Assembly: GCA_964523015.1 (NCBI GenBank) | Contig: CAZFXN010000004.1 | Coordinates: 22,201 to 86,200, forward strand | Source of the DNA: JAWXBT01 sp964523015 | GTDB lineage: Bacteria; Bdellovibrionota_C; UBA2361; J135 | DNA length: 64,000 nt | Direction of reading: 5' to 3' | Shown here: in pieces, positions 57,646 through 64,000 of the stretch | Layout of the letters: every line of letters begins with the position of its first letter | Numbering within the stretch: the first letter of the stretch is position 1 | The notes under the pieces: model-generated | Seen by the model: only the letters and a program-made list of their open reading frames with translations | Database searches by the model: none | Told to the model about the DNA's origin: nothing | Translations under genes and position numbers: made by a program

Positions 57646-58197
57646 TTACGATTTCCCTTCACTCTCAAGCTTCGCCTTGTATGCACCAAGTAAACGAACC
57701 ATCTGAGAACCAGGAGCTTGTAACAACCGAACAACTTGCGTTGCAGGTGCGCTAAGCAGTCTGAGAAGTTTTGACAAGGTTTCTTCACGGCTAGGCAGAT
57801 TAGATAATTCCTCTACACCCTTAGTGTCTAGAAACGCACCATCAAACCAAGCTCCCTTAATCTGGAGCTTTCCATTTTCCTTGGCAAACTTTGTAAGGAT
57901 CTTAGCTGGACCAACTATGTCAGTCTCAGAGAATGTCAACATGCTTGGGCCTACAAGAAGGTTAGCAAGTTTCTCTACATCAGCAGGTGAATCATCTTTA
58001 TACACCTCTTTAATCACTAGTTTTGCGAGGGAATTTTTAGTAACCCTAGCAGTCGCCTTAACTTTACGAAGCTCTCTTCGAAGCTTTGTCATGTCAGCAA
58101 CGGTCAATCCCTTATAATCGGCTAACACTGAGATTTGCGACTTAGAAAATCTATCTCTAAGTAACGTTACCTCTTCTTGTTTCTCTTGTTTATTCAT
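57646..58197 (-). CDS. rplJ: 50S ribosomal protein L10
   Basis: 183 residues: SQISVLADYKGLTVADMTKL, RRELRK, VTKNSLAKLVIKE. The C-terminal helices bind L7/L12. It commonly represses its own operon through the leader. Confidence 0.96.
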   Translation of the reverse strand: MNKQEKQEEVTLLRDRFSKSQISVLADYKGLTVADMTKLRRELRKVKATARVTKNSLAKLVIKEVYKDDSPADVEKLANLLVGPSMLTFSETDIVGPAKILTKFAKENGKLQIKGAWFDGAFLDTKGVEELSNLPSREETLSKLLRLLSAPATQVVRLLQAPGSQMVRLLGAYKAKLESEGKS

Positions 58198-58243
58198 TGC
58201 GCCTCTATCTTTAAACTCAGCCTTTAAACTAAATTGACCACCA

Positions 58244-58942
58244 CTACATTGATCGTAACGGCTCTATATCAAGCTTAATTCCCGGACCCATAGTTGCAGA
58301 CATATAACATGTCTGCAGATACACACCCTTACTCGTCTGTGGTTTCGCCTTTGCAATTGCCTGAATAAAAGCCACAGCATTCTCACGGATCTTCTCAGGA
58401 CCAAAGGAGATCTTTCCGATTGAAGCCTGAACAATTCCAGCTTTCTCAACTTGAAAATCTGCTCGACCTGCTTTGATAGCGGCAACTGTCTTTGAGATAT
58501 CAAACGTAACAGTTCCAACCTTTGGGGATGGCATAAGACCACGTGGTCCTAAAACTTTACCAAGCTTTCCAACCTGGCCCATCATGTCGGGTGTTGCAAC
58601 AACGCTATCGAAATCCATAAATCCACCGAGAACTTTCTCTACTAGATCTTCTGCACCAGCAATATCAGCTCCGGCATCCAGTGCTTCCTTAACTTTGTCG
58701 CCTTTTGCAAACACAGCTACTCGTACATTTTTGCCGCGCCCATGTGGCAATCCTACAGAGCCACGAACGTTCTGATCTGCTTTTTTAGGATCTACCCCTA
58801 ACTGAATGCAGATCTCGATAGATTCATCAAACTTAGCTGAGCCAGTTTGACAAACAATCTGAGTTGCTTCGTCCAGAGAGTAAGCCTTCAACGGATCCAC
58901 TTTACTTTGGACTGCTTTATATCTTTTGCTCACGGTTGCCAT
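58244..58942 (-). CDS. rplA: 50S ribosomal protein L1
   Basis: 232 residues: SKRYKAVQSKVDPLKAYSLD, DPKKADQNVRGSVGLPHG, MGQVGKLGKVLGPRGLMPSPK-type core. Part of the mobile L1 stalk. Confidence 0.97.
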   Translation of the reverse strand: MATVSKRYKAVQSKVDPLKAYSLDEATQIVCQTGSAKFDESIEICIQLGVDPKKADQNVRGSVGLPHGRGKNVRVAVFAKGDKVKEALDAGADIAGAEDLVEKVLGGFMDFDSVVATPDMMGQVGKLGKVLGPRGLMPSPKVGTVTFDISKTVAAIKAGRADFQVEKAGIVQASIGKISFGPEKIRENAVAFIQAIAKAKPQTSKGVYLQTCYMSATMGPGIKLDIEPLRSM

Positions 58943-58965
58943 TTAATCCTCTTTGAAAATCTAAT

Positions 58966-59388
58966 CTAAACTATCTCAATTCCCATATTTCGAGCTGTTC
59001 CAGCGATAATCTTGCAAGCTGTATCAACATCGTAACAATTAAGATCTGATAATTTTTTCTCAGCAATCTCTTTCAATTGAGATCTGGTTACCTTGCCCAC
59101 TTTATCTCTATTTGGAACACCTGAACCCTTGTCAGCTTTAGCTGCTTTTAAAAGCAAAAATGAAGCTGGCGGTGTTTTAAGTTCAAAAGTAAATGATCGA
59201 TCATTGTAAACACTGATAAGAACAGGGGTGATCTCGCCAGCATTTTTTTGAGTTCTTGCATTGAATTGCTTACAAAACTCCATAATGTTTACACCATGCT
59301 GTCCAAGTGCTGGACCAACTGGCGGTGCTGGATTTGCCTTTCCTGCTTCAATCTGAAGTTTGATAGTTGTAACTATTTGTTTTGCCAT
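58966..59388 (-). CDS. rplK: 50S ribosomal protein L11
   Basis: 140 residues: [30 protein letters not shown] and [11 protein letters not shown]. Binds the GTPase-associated region of 23S rRNA. Confidence 0.97.
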   Translation of the reverse strand: MAKQIVTTIKLQIEAGKANPAPPVGPALGQHGVNIMEFCKQFNARTQKNAGEITPVLISVYNDRSFTFELKTPPASFLLLKAAKADKGSGVPNRDKVGKVTRSQLKEIAEKKLSDLNCYDVDTACKIIAGTARNMGIEIV

Positions 59389-59453
59389 TTATTCACTCGC
59401 CTAATATTCAAAACTAAAATTTGCACTAAAATTTATTGCCAATAAGCAACTGA

Positions 59454-60543
59454 TTATCCAATCCTTTCAACTTGAGCAAAATCCAACTCAACCGGTGTTG
59501 CTCGTCCAAAGATACTGATAAGTACTCGCAGTTTACCCTTCTCAGGTCTAACTTCATCAACGGTACCGTTGAAGTCAACGAATGGTCCATCAATAACCTT
59601 GATACTCTCGCCTTGATGAAAGCTCATACTTGCGCGGGTAGTTGTTGCTCCCTCTTTAACCTGCTGAAGTAACCTTGCTACCTCTTCCGCAGTCAACGCA
59701 TCTGGGCTTGTCGCATCACCAACAAATCCAGAAACCTTTGGTGTCTCTTTGACTAAGTGCCAAGTGTCTCGGTTCATATCCATCTGAACCATCATGTAGC
59801 CTGGATAAAATTTCTTCGTGCTGGTCTTTTTCTGACCACGAACCATCTCAACTACCTGCTCCTGTGGCACAAGACAGGCACCGAAACCCTGTTCCATGTT
59901 GTGGCTCTTGATTCTCTCAGCTAACGCAATTTTTGCTTTCTGCTCAAAGCCTGAGTAGACGTGAACGACATACCATTCCATGCCCTCTTTAACAGAGGAG
60001 GTGTCATTAATTAGAGGTTCTGGTTTCTTTGGCTTTTTATCTTTTGCTGACTTAGTCTCTTCAGTTGGTTCAGTCTCTTCAGTTGGTTCAGTCTCTTCAG
60101 TTGGTTCNNNNNNNNNNNNNNNNNNNNNNNNNNNNNNNNNNNNNNNNNNNNNNNNNNNNNNNNNNNNNNNNNNNNNNNNNNNNNNNNNNNNNNNNNNNNN
60201 NNNNNNNAGTCTCTTCAGTTGGTTCAGTCTCTTCAGTTGGTTCAGTCTCTTCAGTTGGTTCCGCAGCTGTTTCAGCAACAGGATCAGCCACAATATTATC
60301 ATCGCTCTCAGTAAAAGCTACGACCTCAGCATCCTCACCTTCCAAAGATGGATCTATTGGAGATGGATCTATTGGAGAAGGATCTATTGGAGAAGGATCT
60401 ATTGGAGAAGGGCTAGCCTCAACGGCGCCACTATCAGCAGCACCATCAACATCGCCATCCACAGAATCCTTAACAACTTCTATCTTCGTTGCTTCTGACT
60501 CTTCTGAGCTTTCAATCTCTACTTGTTCGTTCTGATCATCCAT
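59454..60543 (-). CDS. nusG: Transcription factor NusG with a long acidic repeat extension
   Basis: The C-terminal about 180 residues are NusG: WYVVHVYSGFEQKAKIALAE (NGN domain), FYPGYMMVQMDM, and the KOW domain GESIKVIDGPFVDFNGTVDEV. Ahead of it is an acidic extension of at least about 150 residues containing four PSPID-type units and six or more EPTEET units. A 100-N gap interrupts the EPTEET array, and because 100 is not a multiple of three the two sides appear in different frames. I start at ATG 60543; GTG 60552 is possible. NusG links RNA polymerase with Rho and with S10 (rpsJ above). Position before rplK is standard. Confidence 0.92.
60054..60261. repeat. 18-bp tandem repeat (EPTEET) around a gap in nusG
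   Basis: Units of AGTCTCTTCAGTTGGTTC: three at 60054-60107 and three at 60208-60261, with 100 N at 60108-60207. The copy number is unknown. Confidence 0.97.
60348..60407. repeat. 15-bp tandem repeat x4 (PSPID) in nusG
   Basis: Four units of ATGGATCTATTGGAG or AAGGATCTATTGGAG (plus strand), giving a Pro-Ser-Pro-Ile-Asp repeat. Distinct from the 18-bp array. Confidence 0.97.
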
Positions 60544-60773
60544 GCCAATCACAGTCCAGTAACGATTTAAATCTATTCAAAACAACTATATTTATTTAAA
60601 CAAAAACAGCCTTAAATAAAAACAGTCCTGTTTAAACACTTAACTATAAAAACTTCAAATGAGGCCTAAAAAATACTTGGCAAAATACTTAGTAAATACT
60701 GAGTAATTATTGAAGCCTCTCTACTCTTTCCCTAAAGTCTGATTACGTCCAATGACGTTAAATCAGGTCCAAA

Positions 60774-60989
60774 TTAGTTCAAAAACGCCTGCATTAATCT
60801 ATAGAACACAAGGTCCAATAGACCTAGGTATGTCGCCACAAGAACCATCATAAACATAACGACCATGGTCGCCTGTATTGCTTCCTGCTTTGTTGGAAAT
60901 GTAACCTTTTTTAGCTCAGACCAACTATCCTTAAGAAAGGACATGCTGGCACCAACCGTGGTTGAATCATTTCCATTTACGTCAGACAT
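60774..60989 (-). CDS. secE: Preprotein translocase subunit SecE
   Basis: 71 residues. Conserved FLKDSWSELKKVTFPTKQEA then one hydrophobic helix (MVVMFMMVLVATYLGLLDLVF). Partner of SecY in the translocation channel. Standard position before nusG. Confidence 0.93.
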   Translation of the reverse strand: MSDVNGNDSTTVGASMSFLKDSWSELKKVTFPTKQEAIQATMVVMFMMVLVATYLGLLDLVFYRLMQAFLN

Positions 60990-61239
60990 ACTCTACCTGC
61001 TTAGCGCTGAATTTCGATGGACATTGCATTACGGTGGAGAAGCGTAAGAGTCAGAAAGACCCTACACACCGGAAAACATTGCCTAAATTAAGATCATTAG
61101 GGCTAAGATCGCAGGATAATAGCAAAAACTATATGACAGGTCAAACATCTCCACGGAGCCAATATTGGTCACAATAAATGTTACAAAAAAAGAACAGAAA
61201 AGGATTAATTGAACTGTTAACAGCAACCAAAAACACAAA

Positions 61240-61659
61240 ATGTCAAAAGAGAAAATTCCGGACCCCCCTTCCCTATCTGTTCCTGTTCCGAAAGCTCCAC
61301 CTGCAAATAGGCCAAGCAAAGTCGACGCCGACATCGTGTCTACTCCGAGAACTTACCCAGAGTTCGTCAGTGCTACGGTCAGTCATCTTTTGATGTTTAA
61401 TGTCAAAACGTTCAACGATCCGAGTTGGCGTCAGGTTCTTAACCTGCTTCAAACTAGGCTCAAAACCTCTCTCGGGGCGGGACATGAGAGAAATGATCTT
61501 GTTCGTCGACTCGATCAATTCATGACCGATTTTCAAAAAGCGCTTGCTGACTACGGAAATCGATCAACTCCTCCGACCAGAGCTGAGCAGGAGACATGGA
61601 TCCTAAGAAACGTCACTACTCTCATCGTGCACTTCTCTAAGGTGCAAACTCCTAATTAA
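61240..61659 (+). CDS. Hypothetical protein, 139 aa, Pro-rich start
   Basis: No family recognised. Residues 1-30 are Pro/Lys-rich (PPSLSVPVPKAPPANRPSK), the rest is helical with FNDPSWRQVLNLLQTRLK and ERNDLVRRLDQFMTDF. There is no good ribosome-binding site. It opens the insertion that separates secE from tRNA-Trp. A weak ATCCC-TTAT-GGGAT hairpin follows at about 61679. Confidence 0.45.
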   Translation: MSKEKIPDPPSLSVPVPKAPPANRPSKVDADIVSTPRTYPEFVSATVSHLLMFNVKTFNDPSWRQVLNLLQTRLKTSLGAGHERNDLVRRLDQFMTDFQKALADYGNRSTPPTRAEQETWILRNVTTLIVHFSKVQTPN

Positions 61660-61818
61660 GAGAGATGAGAGTGAATCAATCCCTTATGGGATGATTTCGC
61701 ACGGGGTTTTGATTACAGGTTTACCAAGCTCTGAACCCCGAGCATGATTTATATTATTCGTTTTATATTATTTCTTTAGGGAGATCTTCAGCTTGAAAAT
61801 TCGCTCCTGGTGAGTGCT

Positions 61819-61885
61819 AAAAAAGAGTATTCCCGCAGTGCAGATTCGAGAGCTCCTTTAAAGGGAGTTCGACCTGCACCGCGGG
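61819..61885 (-). terminator. Rho-independent terminator of the LOG-family gene
   Basis: 12-bp stem: CCCGCAGTGCAG (61832-61843) against CTGCACCGCGGG (61874-61885), the one mismatch being a G-U pair in the minus-strand RNA. A nested CTCC/GGAG hairpin is inside, and six T follow on the minus strand (61819-61824). Confidence 0.88.
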
Positions 61886-61893
61886 AAACGTAC

Positions 61894-62937
61894 CTACAAC
61901 CTCTCCACCGACCTCTCCACCGTCTCGAAAAGGTCGCGCTCATTGAGTGTTCCCCATTCTTGAAGGATCGATCCGCCGAACTCAGTGATGATCGACCGGT
62001 CCCCTGACTGAACGACTCCATCCGTCAGCAGCATCTCTGCCACGGACTGGTCGGCCAGGGTAACGATCTCTCTGACGTAGTTCGGATCGGTCACCGACAC
62101 CCGGTGGATGTTGGAGATCTCCTCCCAACGAAGCACACCTTCGTGGGCCATGTCCTGCAACTGCAGCCACAACCCATCCCAGAACATTCCACTTCTGTGT
62201 GACAGTGGATAGTCTGCGAGCACGATGGGGATCTTTCTTGGGATCGCCGTCTTGATGTGATCGCAGAGTTGACCATCAGCACTGGCGCGGAAGAACTCCT
62301 CCCCGGTACCGAGGCCTCCTGGCTCGACAATGATCAGCTGCGGCACGCCGATTGTTGACATCATCGGTGTTCTCACATACAGAGTGTCGATTGGCCAAGT
62401 CGTGTTCTCAGAAGGACAGAAACCATGCGGCTTCTCCTTCCCGATGAACAACAGGACTCGGCCCATTGTCGACTTCCACCGTTGCATCAGTTCGAGGTCG
62501 TTGGCGATCTGAATCGCCTCAAACCAACCCTTTGCGAACGTCTCCATGCGTCCTGGGCCCCCACCACTCATGTGAGAGAACCCGAGAAAGCTGAGAGCAG
62601 CGGTCAGCTGCTTTGTCGGCTCCTGAAAAAGACTTCCTCCGAAATCACCCTTGTTTGCAGACCCACAGGTGATGATCGTAGGAAGCCCGAGCATTCTCAG
62701 GAAAACCTGCTCGAAAGATTCGTACCGAATCTCCTTTGCGGGGTAGACCCGAGCTTTTGCTTCAGCCTCAGAAACTCCTTGACCAATCAAGGTCACGACG
62801 TTCTGAAGCATCAACTCTCCCTGGACTCGATCGGCTGCGACAAGCAACGCGATCACTTCCCAGGGTGCCATGAACTGTGCGAGCTTTGGCTGTCGGCGGA
62901 GAAGTTCTCTCCGCAGAACAGCAATCTTTGTTTCCAA
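61894..62937 (-). CDS. LOG-family (PGGxGTxxE) protein
   Basis: 347 residues. SGGGPGRMETFAKGWFEA and EPGGLGTGEEFF match the two signature motifs of the LOG/lysine-decarboxylase-like family, whose members cleave nucleotide 5'-monophosphates at the N-glycosidic bond (phosphoribohydrolases) or bind nucleotides. It is longer than typical LOG proteins (about 200), with a helical N-terminal domain of about 70 residues. Start is TTG 62937, with GGGAGGGG a few bases upstream, a strong site that decides the start. The sequence looks richer in GC than the neighbours. A 12-bp repeat duplicates VERS/VERL at the end. Confidence 0.78.
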   Translation of the reverse strand: METKIAVLRRELLRRQPKLAQFMAPWEVIALLVAADRVQGELMLQNVVTLIGQGVSEAEAKARVYPAKEIRYESFEQVFLRMLGLPTIITCGSANKGDFGGSLFQEPTKQLTAALSFLGFSHMSGGGPGRMETFAKGWFEAIQIANDLELMQRWKSTMGRVLLFIGKEKPHGFCPSENTTWPIDTLYVRTPMMSTIGVPQLIIVEPGGLGTGEEFFRASADGQLCDHIKTAIPRKIPIVLADYPLSHRSGMFWDGLWLQLQDMAHEGVLRWEEISNIHRVSVTDPNYVREIVTLADQSVAEMLLTDGVVQSGDRSIITEFGGSILQEWGTLNERDLFETVERSVERL

Positions 62938-62980
62938 GTGACCCCTCCCGTGGGATCTTGTTCGAAATTCTTGGTGGAGA

Positions 62981-63109
62981 ATGACGAACGACGTTTATGA
63001 AAAAAACCTTCAACGCACCCACCAGTACACGAAGATCGAGAAAGTAAACGGTGAATACACCGCCACCTACTCGTGCTTCGACACTGATGATGATTCCTCT
63101 TGGCCCTGA
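62981..63109 (+). CDS. Small ORF, 42 aa, divergent from LOG gene
   Basis: MTNDVYEKNLQRTHQYTKIE, then KVNGEYTATYSCFDTDDDSS and WP-stop. A GGTGGAG Shine-Dalgarno ends one base before the ATG, close but plausible. Codons fit a GC-richer donor. Function unknown; acidic C-terminus. Confidence 0.5.
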   Translation: MTNDVYEKNLQRTHQYTKIEKVNGEYTATYSCFDTDDDSSWP

Positions 63110-63176
63110 TGTAGATTTTAAATGAGCAGATTCAGATCGTTATGATAACTTAGCGGGGAATGGTAGTAAAATTAAT

Positions 63177-63371
63177 CTGGTTCGATTCCCTCCTTGAGGA
63201 CAGTGATGATTGCACGTCACCGGATAATTTACTACGATCTCATGGCACGCCCGGCTCAACACGCAGACTGCGTGTTTTGGGAATCGTCCTGCTCTTTGTT
63301 CGGCCTTACGGCCTCACTGGTTCGATTCCCTCCTTGAGGACAGTGATGATTGCACGTCACCGGATAATTTA
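63177..63371. repeat. 140-bp tandem repeat containing tRNA-Trp end fragments
   Basis: The unit at 63177-63316 restarts at 63317 and is cut by the gap. It contains GGTTCGATTCCCTCC (copy of the T-arm, opposite strand) and GGCACGCCCGG (acceptor end of tRNA-Trp, same strand). The unit also has AACACGCAG-A-CTGCGTGTT, a perfect inverted repeat, and GGCC-TTAC-GGCC. The final copy continues after the gap at 63472-63494 into the real tRNA gene. Confidence 0.85.
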
Positions 63372-63471
63372 NNNNNNNNNNNNNNNNNNNNNNNNNNNNN
63401 NNNNNNNNNNNNNNNNNNNNNNNNNNNNNNNNNNNNNNNNNNNNNNNNNNNNNNNNNNNNNNNNNNNNNNN
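63372..63471. other. Assembly gap (100 N) within tandem repeat
   Basis: The flanks (...AATTTA and CTACGATCT...) are directly adjoining in the first repeat copy at 63226-63240, so the gap may be an unresolved number of 140-bp units, or none. Confidence 0.95.
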
Positions 63472-63482
63472 CTACGATCTCA

Positions 63483-63558
63483 TGGCACGCCCGGAGGGAA
63501 TCGAACCCCCAACCGCTGGATTTGGAATCCAGAACTCTACCAATTGAGCTACAGGCGT
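63483..63558 (-). tRNA. tRNA-Trp (CCA anticodon)
   Basis: 76 nt including encoded CCA. Acceptor ACGCCTG/CGGGCGT, anticodon loop TTCCAAA between CTGGA and TCCAG (anticodon CCA), T-loop TTCGATT. Normally next to secE; here 2.5 kb away. Confidence 0.95.
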
Positions 63559-63562
63559 ATGT

Positions 63563-63638
63563 TGGAGCTGACAGAGGGATTTGAACCCCCGACCGTCGGT
63601 TTACAAAACCGATGCTCTACCAACTGAGCTATGTCAGC
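63563..63638 (-). tRNA. tRNA-Thr (TGT anticodon)
   Basis: 76 nt with encoded CCA. Acceptor GCTGACA/TGTCAGC, anticodon TGT in TCGGT-TTTGTAA-ACCGA, T-arm with TTCAAAT. Four bases upstream of tRNA-Trp on the same strand. Confidence 0.95.
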
Positions 63639-63792
63639 GTAACACTATTTTGGGCTCTACCTGTGTAACAGAGCCACTCTTATTAGGTCAAGATCCCCTA
63701 ACATAATTAATACGTTAATCTAGCTCGAGTCGCTTGCAGAAGATCTAAATTTATCGTAAATGTGCTCACTGTTTTATTGGGAAGAGCCTAAA

Positions 63793-63867
63793 GCCCAAGT
63801 AGCTCAGTGGCAGAGCACTTCCTTGGTAAGGAAGAGGCCATGGGTTCAATCCCCATCTTGGGCTCCA
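63793..63867 (+). tRNA. tRNA-Thr (GGT anticodon)
   Basis: 75 nt with encoded CCA. Acceptor GCCCAAG/CTTGGGC; anticodon loop TTGGTAA between CTTCC and GGAAG; T-loop TTCAATC. Second threonine tRNA, divergent from the TGT one. Confidence 0.95.
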
Positions 63868-63914
63868 TGTGCCCATAAAAATTTTTAACAGGTTTTTACA
63901 TATTGTGACCATCT

Positions 63915-63991
63915 GCGGGAGTAGCTCAGCTGGCTAGAGCATCAGTTTTCCAAACTGAGGGTCGCGGGTTCGAATCCCGGCTCCCGCTCCA
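63915..63991 (+). tRNA. tRNA-Gly (TCC anticodon)
   Basis: 77 nt with encoded CCA. Acceptor GCGGGAG/CTCCCGC; anticodon loop TTTCCAA between TCAGT and ACTGA (TCC). Follows tRNA-Thr by 47 bp. Confidence 0.95.
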
Positions 63992-64000
63992 ATCACTAAG

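Noticed and set aside
61788..62021. Shadow frames over the LOG gene end
   Set aside because: They overlap a gene with both LOG motifs and a terminator, in other frames.
63177..63254. A second tRNA-Trp gene in the repeat unit
   Set aside because: Only T-arm and acceptor fragments are present, on opposite strands; no anticodon arm, so not a gene.

Overview
The window is a stretch of a Gram-negative bacterial chromosome of moderate to low GC. It has an lptE lipoprotein gene (so an LPS outer membrane), fabI, and proteobacterial-style clusters secE-nusG-rplKAJL-rpoBC and rpsL-rpsG-fusA-tuf-S10-spc-alpha. The ribosomal proteins S4, S14 and L36 are the zinc-binding (Cys) forms. I place it as a proteobacterium-like lineage, perhaps of deltaproteobacterial grade, without claiming a taxon. 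The assembly is scaffolded: there are four 100-N gaps and one 10-N gap. Two of the 100-N gaps clearly lie in tandem repeats and the other two in low-complexity sequence.

Layout. 1-5.5 kb: the 5' part of mutS, a single-domain response regulator, then a run of toxin-antitoxin (TA) type genes (RHH-MNT/HEPN, HigB/HigA-like, BrnT/BrnA-like, an orphan XRE gene) with broken ORF6N and PIN genes. 5.6-12 kb: rpsA and cmk, a large membrane protein, and an SDR epimerase fused to a PAS-like domain. 12-34.5 kb: one long minus-strand run from rpsL through rpoA-rplQ to fabI and lptE, with infA absent from its usual place. 34.5-47.9 kb: an accessory block between rpsL and rpoC, which are usually neighbours. 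It holds a RelBE-type TA pair, a second broken ORF6N gene, a PD-(D/E)XK-like nuclease, a pyrimidine-dimer glycosylase, a DsrE-like exported protein, a cluster with three different ATP-grasp ligases plus an isoaspartyl-peptidase-type Ntn hydrolase, and a Fic protein. 47.9-61 kb: rpoC, rpoB, rplL, rplJ, rplA, rplK, nusG and secE. 61-63.5 kb: a small insertion, apparently richer in GC, with a LOG-family gene and a small ORF. 63.5-64 kb: four tRNA genes.

How the genes work together. Most of the window is the transcription and translation machinery. The best candidate for an undescribed system is the ATP-grasp/Ntn cluster at 39.6-46.8 kb. It has an operon of an unknown protein, a glutathione-synthetase-like ligase, a second ATP-grasp ligase and an isoaspartyl peptidase/asparaginase homologue. 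A PurD-like ATP-grasp gene diverges from it. This makes sense as a pathway that builds, and can cleave, a small peptide or isopeptide product, but the product is unknown.

Three patterns recur. (1) Four TA operons, and possibly the response regulator, have a near-consensus promoter whose -10 box lies 5 to 8 bases before the start codon, predicting leaderless mRNAs with operator-like repeats in the promoter. (2) Short tandem duplications of 11 to 18 bp are scattered through coding and non-coding DNA; in genes the units are multiples of three. The extreme case is a long acidic repeat extension on NusG. (3) Several ribosomal proteins carry low-complexity Lys/Ala-rich tails.
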